Assembly (NCBI GenBank): GCA_027623315.1
Contig: JAQBYD010000003.1
Span: forward strand, 88,538 to 152,537
Source: Verrucomicrobiota bacterium
GTDB taxonomy: Bacteria; Verrucomicrobiota; Kiritimatiellia; CAJWTS01
Direction of reading: 5' to 3'
Length of the DNA stretch: 64,000 bases
The translations under genes and the position numbers were made by a program. Below, one piece after another: positions 59,417 to 64,000 of the stretch; position 1 is the first letter of the stretch; the number at the start of each line of letters is the position of its first letter. The notes below the pieces were generated by a model that had not been told where the DNA came from, ran no database searches, and was given only the letters and a program-made list of their open reading frames with translations.

Positions 59417-59978
59417 GCCGTAGAACAAATAGCCGTGCGACCGTGTACCGGACTCGCAATCTATCGTCTCGCGCTGTCGTGCCCCCCAATCGTCTCGCGA
59501 ACGCACGGACCGCGCGGATAGAGCTCTGACCCGCCCCATCCCGTAAATCCCATCCAGTCGATCCCGTTAATCCGGCCGTGCCCTCCGTAGCGCCGCGCGA
59601 ATGAGGGTCCAAATCTCCGGCACATGCCTGAGTGTGCCCGCTCCACGCGACTCGCTCCCTCCTACGCTCCCGCGACCGCCGGATTGCCTCGAAGGGCAAG
59701 CCGCGGGAGACCACCGCGACAGAATTCAGACATCAATCCGCTTGTTCGCCCGAACAGATCCACCATCATCGTCACCGTAGGGACGCTGGTCTGCATCCGG
59801 CCACCAGAAACCGCTTTGCGACAACGAGCATGGATGAGTGCATAGTCCACGGGGCCGAAGGCTATCAGGGCGGCAATCCCTCCCCACGAAATCTTAACAA
59901 AACCGTCAATGCCGGATGCATCCAGAGCACTCGCCATCCCCAATCCTTACCAAAATCCCCCCACGGTCAACCGCCCCG

Positions 59979-60340
59979 TCACCTCGATTGCGTCCGCAGC
60001 CCTTGACGCAACTTCTCCTCCACCCGCTCTCTAAGCCTGCGCGGAGACAACACCCGGCAGTCCGGTTGCCAGGACAGGACCCACCGCACAAGCTCTTTCC
60101 AGCCCGCCGTCTCAAGCCGCACCTCCACCGACCCGTCCCGTCTGTCGAGCATCTCCTGCGACGGATGCCAGATGCGCTCACGGATGTAAGTGGCGACCTC
60201 GCTCGAGAACAGCAGACGAACTTTGAACGGTTTCTCACCGCGCACAATGCCGAACGCGTCCCGCATCATCCGATCGACATCGAAATGCGAGGCATTTGGA
60301 TACTCGCCGGATCGCGTTCCCTCGCGAATCAGCTCCAAAA
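59979..60340 (-). pseudogene. C-terminal fragment of a WYL-domain transcriptional regulator
   Basis: About 118 codons match only the end of a WYL/WCX regulator: FDVDRMMRDAFGIVRGEKPF, VRLLFSSEVATYIRERIWHP and ELVRWVLSWQPDCRVLSPRR, then a stop at 59979. The HTH and WYL core are missing; the frame meets a stop just above 60340, where sequence homologous to integrase begins on the other strand. It is therefore a gene cut off by the recombinase or by a rearrangement at that point. Confidence 0.7.
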
Positions 60341-61841
60341 CCCTTCGAATGCGGACGATTTACCGAAACTTCTCGACCGCCTGCGCGCGGCCATTCGCAT
60401 CAGGCACTACTCCATACGAACGGAGCGGTCGTACAACGATTGGGTAAAGCGATACTGTCGGTTTCACAAGTTCCGGCATCCCGCCGAGATGGGCCCCGAG
60501 GAGATCAATGCATTCCTCAGTCACCTCGCCGTCGACAGGGATGTCGCCTCCAGCACTCAGAACCAGGCGCTCAACGCCATACTGTTTCTCTACAAGCATG
60601 TGTTGAAAAAGGATGTCAGCGACTTAGGCGATGTGATCCGCGCCAAGCGCCCCAAGAAATTGCCGGTCGTACTCAGCCTCGACGAGACCGCCCGGTTGCT
60701 TTCCAACTTGGAGCAACGACACGCTGCATATGTGCTTCAGCAGCGTGGCATCCGCCTGGCGGGTGGCCCCACGCTCACTCCGGCACTGGGCTGGCCCGAG
60801 TTCTGGACCCACATCAACGCGGTCCTGCTCGACTGCGGCTACGCACGCGCGACACGCCGTCAATACCGGCACATCCTCCGCGCGTTGCGCACGTTCGGCA
60901 TGCACCGTCCGGTGGACGTCACGCCCGCCTCCATGCACGCCTACATGGTTCATCTGGCCGAGACCAACGCCTCGTGGAGCTGGATGGCTCTGCATCAGTC
61001 TGCCGTGCGCACCATCTTCGATCGCATCTGCGGGATCATCGTCACCGACGGCCTTGTCACCCCCAAGCGCCCCTTTCGATTGCCCAAGATTCTCAGTCGC
61101 GGCGAGGCCGAGCGTCTCGTCCAGGCGGGCACGACCATGCGTGACCAGCTTTTGCTCGGGCTGATGTACGGCTGCGGTCTGACCGGCAGCGAAGCGTCCG
61201 GGCTCCGCTGGCAGGATGTTCGCGAGCGCGGCCGGCAGCTTCATGTCGCTCGTAGCACGCGCTACCGCGAACGCGTGCTGAACGTCCCCGCGCCGCTGCG
61301 GCAGCTCCTGCGCGCCGGAAGCGAGATCTGTGATCCGTCCGACTACATCTTCCTCGGCCGCGCGCACGGATCGCATATCAGCACGCGCGCGATCGAGCTC
61401 CTCGTGCGCCGTATGCGAGACATCGCGTGGATTGAACGACCCATCTGCGTCATGACGCTGCGTCATTCCTATGCGGTGCATCGGCTCGAAGCCGGTGTTG
61501 GTCTACGCTCGGTGCAGGAAGAGCTTGGGCACGCCTCGATCCGCACCACCGAACGCTACCAGCGTTGCCTCACGCCACCGGTGCATAGTCATCCACTGAC
61601 CAAAGTACGCACGCTGATCGCGCGGCACCTGGGCCAGGCACCATCTCGCCCCACCGGGTTTACCCCGACGAAACCGGTTACGGCCGCGCCGCTAGGCGAT
61701 ATGGAGAGCATCGACATCCGTCATCTACGACTCCCCTTCGCGCCACCGCCATCCGACGGTCCGGTCACCGAGTTTCTGCACCTGTTGAAAAGCCGCCTGT
61801 TCGGCGGGTTTCTGCAGCGGCCCCGGCCGGGGTCGTCGTAA
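60285..61841 (+). CDS. Chimeric tyrosine recombinase: IntI-like N-terminus fused to a second, catalytically degenerate integrase
   Basis: 518 residues from ATG 60285; the native start may be lost. Residues 27-145 match the N-terminal core-binding part of integron integrases (AAIRIRHYSIRTERSYNDWV, HPAEMGPEEINAFLSHLAVD, ASSTQNQALNAILFLYKHVL, RAKRPKKLPVVLSLDE). The IntI catalytic domain does not follow. Instead a second core-binding domain (about 168-250) and catalytic domain (265-430) begin. There, Arg-I is Thr300 (GCGLTGSEASGLRW), the first His of HxxR is Met390 (VMTLRHS), and no clear beta-hairpin Lys is seen; Arg393, His416 and Tyr425 are kept. A Pro-rich tail follows. The first 20 codons overlap the WYL fragment antisense, and no ribosome-binding site is visible. 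Confidence 0.75.
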   Translation: MRGIWILAGSRSLANQLQNPSNADDLPKLLDRLRAAIRIRHYSIRTERSYNDWVKRYCRFHKFRHPAEMGPEEINAFLSHLAVDRDVASSTQNQALNAILFLYKHVLKKDVSDLGDVIRAKRPKKLPVVLSLDETARLLSNLEQRHAAYVLQQRGIRLAGGPTLTPALGWPEFWTHINAVLLDCGYARATRRQYRHILRALRTFGMHRPVDVTPASMHAYMVHLAETNASWSWMALHQSAVRTIFDRICGIIVTDGLVTPKRPFRLPKILSRGEAERLVQAGTTMRDQLLLGLMYGCGLTGSEASGLRWQDVRERGRQLHVARSTRYRERVLNVPAPLRQLLRAGSEICDPSDYIFLGRAHGSHISTRAIELLVRRMRDIAWIERPICVMTLRHSYAVHRLEAGVGLRSVQEELGHASIRTTERYQRCLTPPVHSHPLTKVRTLIARHLGQAPSRPTGFTPTKPVTAAPLGDMESIDIRHLRLPFAPPPSDGPVTEFLHLLKSRLFGGFLQRPRPGSS

Positions 61842-62344
61842 CGGTCGACGCCACCCGCACAACCTAACGCCCCGTCACCTCCGAATTGTGCACAAAACCC
61901 TTTCCTGGCTACCGCGTGCGCGGTATGCTTGGTCTCCATGAGCACGACGGCACCCGGATCGGAAGCATCGACTGCCCCGAAGCCTCCATCGTGCTCACCT
62001 CAACCCCGCCCGAAGCGTCACGACGGCCGCTCCGGGCAGGAGATGTTGTATTACCGAAATATCGCCGTCTAATACTATGGTTGGGCGCATTAAGCCAGTC
62101 GAGGTCAAGCGGTGAGTACCCGCCACGAAGCGGATACCAGTTCCGTTCTCCACAGCGGCATTCCGTATAAACATTCATCCCGCACTGGTGATGAAATCGA
62201 GACCAGTGGATGTGCCAGCGCCCAACAAGGCGCTGGAGGATTACAAAAATTCCGCTTCGCTTCATTTTTGAACCTCAGCTTGAGCGTTAGCGAAAGAGAA
62301 ATGAAACAGAGATCACATACACGCATGCAGGGAGCTAATGCCGA
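61842..62344. other. Region between recombinase and cassette gene, with attI-like box
   Basis: About 500 bp. Holds a consensus core box GTTGGGC (62080-62086, fits GTTRRRY) that may mark attI or the end of a lost attC, then attC-like site 1. Short open frames on both strands (for example 62112-62348 plus and 61909-62265 minus) are not convincing; the former would read through the attC. GTTGGGCGC at 62080-62088 is the exact reverse complement of 62218-62226. Confidence 0.5.
62220..62292 (+). repeat. attC-like site 1
   Basis: GCCCAAC at 62220 (fits RYYYAAC) and GTTAGCG at 62286. L'' arm GCTG-g-AGG (62232-62239) pairs with L' arm CCTCAGC (62273-62279), leaving one extrahelical G (62236). The terminal part has AAAAAT (62245-62250) pairing with ATTTTT (62264-62269). 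Length 73 bp, layout and the lone extrahelical base are those of integron attC sites. Confidence 0.72.
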
Positions 62345-63538
62345 ATGACGACATGTGAGCCCCAGTCAGACCCTTCACTCGAACGGCTGGTCACCTCCTT
62401 GGTTCCTCTGCTGTCGAGGAGCTTAGCCGAGAGATTCAACGTGTTCCGGGTCATGCATCACGGCACCCACGAGAAGCAGATATCTAATGTCTTCGCTTGG
62501 CTCTTGCGTGTTGACGGCACACATGGTTTTGGGGATGTGTTCCAGCGCATCTTTGTCGAGCAGGTGAACCGCGGACTTCCAGAGGAATCCCAACTGCCGA
62601 GCACAGGCTATCGCGTTGAGCAGGAAGTGGATACTTCAGGGCACGATGCGCTTGGCAAGGACATCGCGGACGTTGTGCTGTCCTGCGCGCAGGTAAGCAT
62701 TGTCGTAGAGAACTTCGAGTCGTCGGACGGTCACGGCCACGACTACCACCGCTACCTCGCCCACGGTACAGCAGGCGGAAGGCAGTGCGTAGTGGTGTTG
62801 CTGTGCGCTAGGCGTGAACGCCATCGCCAGACCGATGGTTGGGAGCAAGCACTAGTCATAACCTATGCCGATCTGCTCGAGCCTCTCAAAGCTCATGTTG
62901 TTGGCGACGCGGCCTGGAGACGTGCACACCCACAGCAGCTTTTCTTCATTCGTCAACTGTTAGAACATTTCATGGAGGGTTACGGAATCATGAGCGAAGA
63001 GGAGCGGATAGCATTCATCAAGGCCATGTGCGAAACGGGGGAATCTGCGCGTTACGGACACCGGCCGCACGAGGGCGCAGCGCGACAGTTCTCCGAGCTC
63101 CTTGCGCAGCACGCCGAACGGCAGTTCGAGGAGGGGCGCAAGACGCTCGCCCGCGTCAAGACAACGTTGAAGCGGTTTGCCGCACAGACACTAGTGGGGC
63201 AAGCGAACAGCGCTTTGGAGACCAAGGAGTTCACATCGGTCGAGGCACAATGCGTTGGCCAATGGGAGTGGTGCATCACTCTCCGCCGCGCGGACTCAAA
63301 GCCTGACGTGTTCCTCATTTTTGGGCCAACAGCCGTAGTTGAGAACGGCCACTCACCCGAACCGCTAACGCACCCTGACTACACAAGAGTGTTCGTGGCC
63401 CGTCAGGCCTCCGGATGTAACGATGGCATCGACCTTATCTCTCAAACCGATGTCGGACTCGGGGAAGTCTCGACAGGAATGAGCGCAGACGATACTCGCC
63501 TGCGCGACGCAGTCCTTGCGGCAATGCGCGCGGACTAA
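62345..63538 (+). CDS. PD-(D/E)XK-superfamily protein in an integron cassette
   Basis: 397 residues. Residues 38-150 resemble the PDDEXK_4 group often found with phage-defence or accessory genes: HEKQISNVFAWLLRVDGTHG (Glu43), KDIADVVLSCAQVSIVVENF (Asp109, Glu122) and HGHDYHRYLAHG. In active nucleases a Lys follows two residues after the Glu; here it is Phe124 (ENF), so the site is atypical or inactive. The C-terminal half (about 215-397) is unrecognised. ATG 62345 follows GGGAG at about 12 nt. It lies between attC-like sites 1 and 2 with the small gene below, consistent with a two-gene cassette. Confidence 0.65.
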   Translation: MTTCEPQSDPSLERLVTSLVPLLSRSLAERFNVFRVMHHGTHEKQISNVFAWLLRVDGTHGFGDVFQRIFVEQVNRGLPEESQLPSTGYRVEQEVDTSGHDALGKDIADVVLSCAQVSIVVENFESSDGHGHDYHRYLAHGTAGGRQCVVVLLCARRERHRQTDGWEQALVITYADLLEPLKAHVVGDAAWRRAHPQQLFFIRQLLEHFMEGYGIMSEEERIAFIKAMCETGESARYGHRPHEGAARQFSELLAQHAERQFEEGRKTLARVKTTLKRFAAQTLVGQANSALETKEFTSVEAQCVGQWEWCITLRRADSKPDVFLIFGPTAVVENGHSPEPLTHPDYTRVFVARQASGCNDGIDLISQTDVGLGEVSTGMSADDTRLRDAVLAAMRAD

Positions 63539-63549
63539 CGAGAAAGAAG

Positions 63550-63894
63550 ATGCGTATGAGATTTCCTGAAGAGATTACCGAGTTCGTAAAGACAGAGACC
63601 TGGATATTCGCAAAGACCTATGCAAAAACTTGGCCACATGAATATTTGGTAAAGAAGAAGGTTGACCAAGAGCTATTTGTGAAAATGGTCAGACATATTC
63701 GCGCTCATGGCTATCAGGGCTCCTTTTACAGCAAACCAATCACGTATTTCGATGAGGATGGTTTCGTATACTGGACGATGGGTGCCCCTCTTGAAGAAGA
63801 AGACATCATCAATCGGTGCCCCAAGAAGGATTCCTACGAGTACAAGCGAGACCACGGACTCTTGCCCGAGCAGCAAGAAGATGACAATCGCTAA
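63550..63894 (+). CDS. Small cassette protein of unknown function
   Basis: 114 residues, start ATG 63550 eleven bases after the previous stop. Acidic and aromatic rich, with blocks TWPHEYLVKKKVDQELFVKM, HIRAHGYQGSFYSKPITYFD and VYWTMGAPLEEEDIINRCPK. I recall similar uncharacterised proteins in accessory regions but cannot name a family. Base composition is visibly more AT-rich than the flanking chromosome, a sign of transfer. Its last codons run into the first box of attC-like site 2 (63889), as is usual for cassette genes. Confidence 0.75.
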   Translation: MRMRFPEEITEFVKTETWIFAKTYAKTWPHEYLVKKKVDQELFVKMVRHIRAHGYQGSFYSKPITYFDEDGFVYWTMGAPLEEEDIINRCPKKDSYEYKRDHGLLPEQQEDDNR

Positions 63895-63951
63895 CAACAT
63901 CCTGGAGCTTATCGGCTCTTACGCGCCGAAAGCTCAGGATCATCGTTGACG
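63889..63951 (+). repeat. attC-like site 2
   Basis: CGCTAAC at 63889 and GTTGACG at 63945. L'' arm ATCCTG-g-AGCTT (63899-63910) pairs perfectly with AAGCT-CAGGAT (63930-63940), again with a single extrahelical G (63905). The terminal part pairs CGGC with GCCG. 63 bp. It closes the cassette carrying the two genes above. Confidence 0.75.
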
Positions 63952-64000
63952 CAAGCAAATCGGGACACGATTGGGGGGCACGACGGAGGGACACGATTAG
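63952..64000 (+). repeat. Direct repeat following attC-like site 2, reaching the window edge
   Basis: Same sequence family as 59374-59416. GGGACACGAT occurs twice, flanking GGGGGGCACGACGG. Whether a further cassette follows cannot be seen. Confidence 0.6.

Larger units (their letters stand above)
59105..59978. other. Intergenic region before the integron segment
   Basis: About 870 bp. Contains the 21-bp hairpin at 59214-59267, attC-like site 0 (59327-59373), the downstream direct repeat (59374-59416) and two further motifs of the GTGCCC family (59476-59493 and about 59573-59581). A 93-codon open frame on the minus strand (59662-59943) has no recognisable similarity and I do not call it a gene. 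Confidence 0.6.

Noticed and set aside
57239..59539. 766-codon minus-strand open frame opposite the solute-binding protein gene
   Set aside because: Antisense shadow of a well-supported gene with signal peptide and family motifs; translation resembles no protein.
59662..59943. 93-codon minus-strand frame beside the WYL fragment
   Set aside because: No family resemblance or ribosome-binding site; could be a decayed gene but cannot be supported.
61862..62086. A complete attC between ACCTAAC (61862) and GTTGGGC (62080)
   Set aside because: Span of about 220 bp is too long and no complementary inner arms were found; only the core box is reported.
62215..62236. Perfect 8-bp inverted repeat CCAGCGCC/GGCGCTGG as a terminator
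   Set aside because: No T-run, and it overlaps the arms of attC-like site 1, whose longer fold with an extrahelical base explains the sequence better.
61909..62265. 118-codon minus-strand frame downstream of the recombinase
   Set aside because: Crosses the attC-like site and the attI-like box and has no recognisable features.
62112..62348. 78-codon plus-strand frame before the nuclease-like gene
   Set aside because: It reads straight through attC-like site 1, starts with GTG without a site, and shows no similarity; perhaps a chance overlap with the next ATG.
54630..64000. CRISPR array among the many repeats
   Set aside because: No regularly spaced identical repeats of CRISPR length and no cas genes were seen.

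Overview
The window looks like a GC-rich bacterial chromosome. It opens with one long, leftward (minus-strand) run of translation and transcription genes, followed by cell-envelope and housekeeping genes and, at the right end, an integron-like accessory region. The lineage cannot be named from gene order alone. A PVC-superphylum member (Verrucomicrobiota, Kiritimatiellota or Lentisphaerota type) is my best guess, from the unusual EF-Tu switch I, the tandem DUF2723/GT117 proteins with TPR tails, the absence of rpmD and the lineage's known integrons. This is inference.

Layout: 1-30592 (minus) holds tRNA-Thr, tuf, tRNA-Trp, secE, nusG, rplK-rplA-rplJ-rplL, rpoB-rpoC, rpsL-rpsG-fusA and rpsJ through rpoA, so the rif, str, S10, spc and alpha operons are joined without interruption. 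rpoA is cut by the window edge. The block lacks rpmD (L30) and infA at their usual places. S11, L3 and L12 carry acidic, Ala/Glu/Pro-rich N-terminal extensions. A 442-bp gap with divergent promoters separates tRNA-Thr/tuf from rpoN.

31035-38175 has rpoN (+), then ypfJ-type metallopeptidase, parA, dtd and a TPR protein (-), a cell-wall amidase (+) and def (-). 38334-47942 (+) is a probable envelope glycosylation module: a DPM1-like GT2, a UbiA-family prenyl-phosphate transferase and two giant GT-C DUF2723 proteins. 47918-51133 (-) carries rsmE, dnaJ, grpE and a STAS protein; 51255-54629 (+) is a tightly overlapped trio of GT4 glycosyltransferases. 55480-59104 is a divergent pair: a ROK-like kinase and an orphan peptide-type solute-binding protein.

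59105-64000 is accessory. Three attC-like folded sites (59327, 62220, 63889) share the same extrahelical G and the same CTGG/CTCAG arms. Between them lie a truncated WYL regulator, a chimeric tyrosine recombinase (an IntI-type N-terminal core-binding domain fused in frame to a second recombinase that lacks the catalytic Arg-I and first His), and a cassette with a PD-(D/E)XK-family protein plus an AT-richer small protein. The integrase and cassettes point the same way, as in the reverse integrons described in spirochaetes and planctomycetes. Intergenic spaces at 34341, 37381 and 54643 hold pieces of one dispersed, hairpin-rich repeat family.
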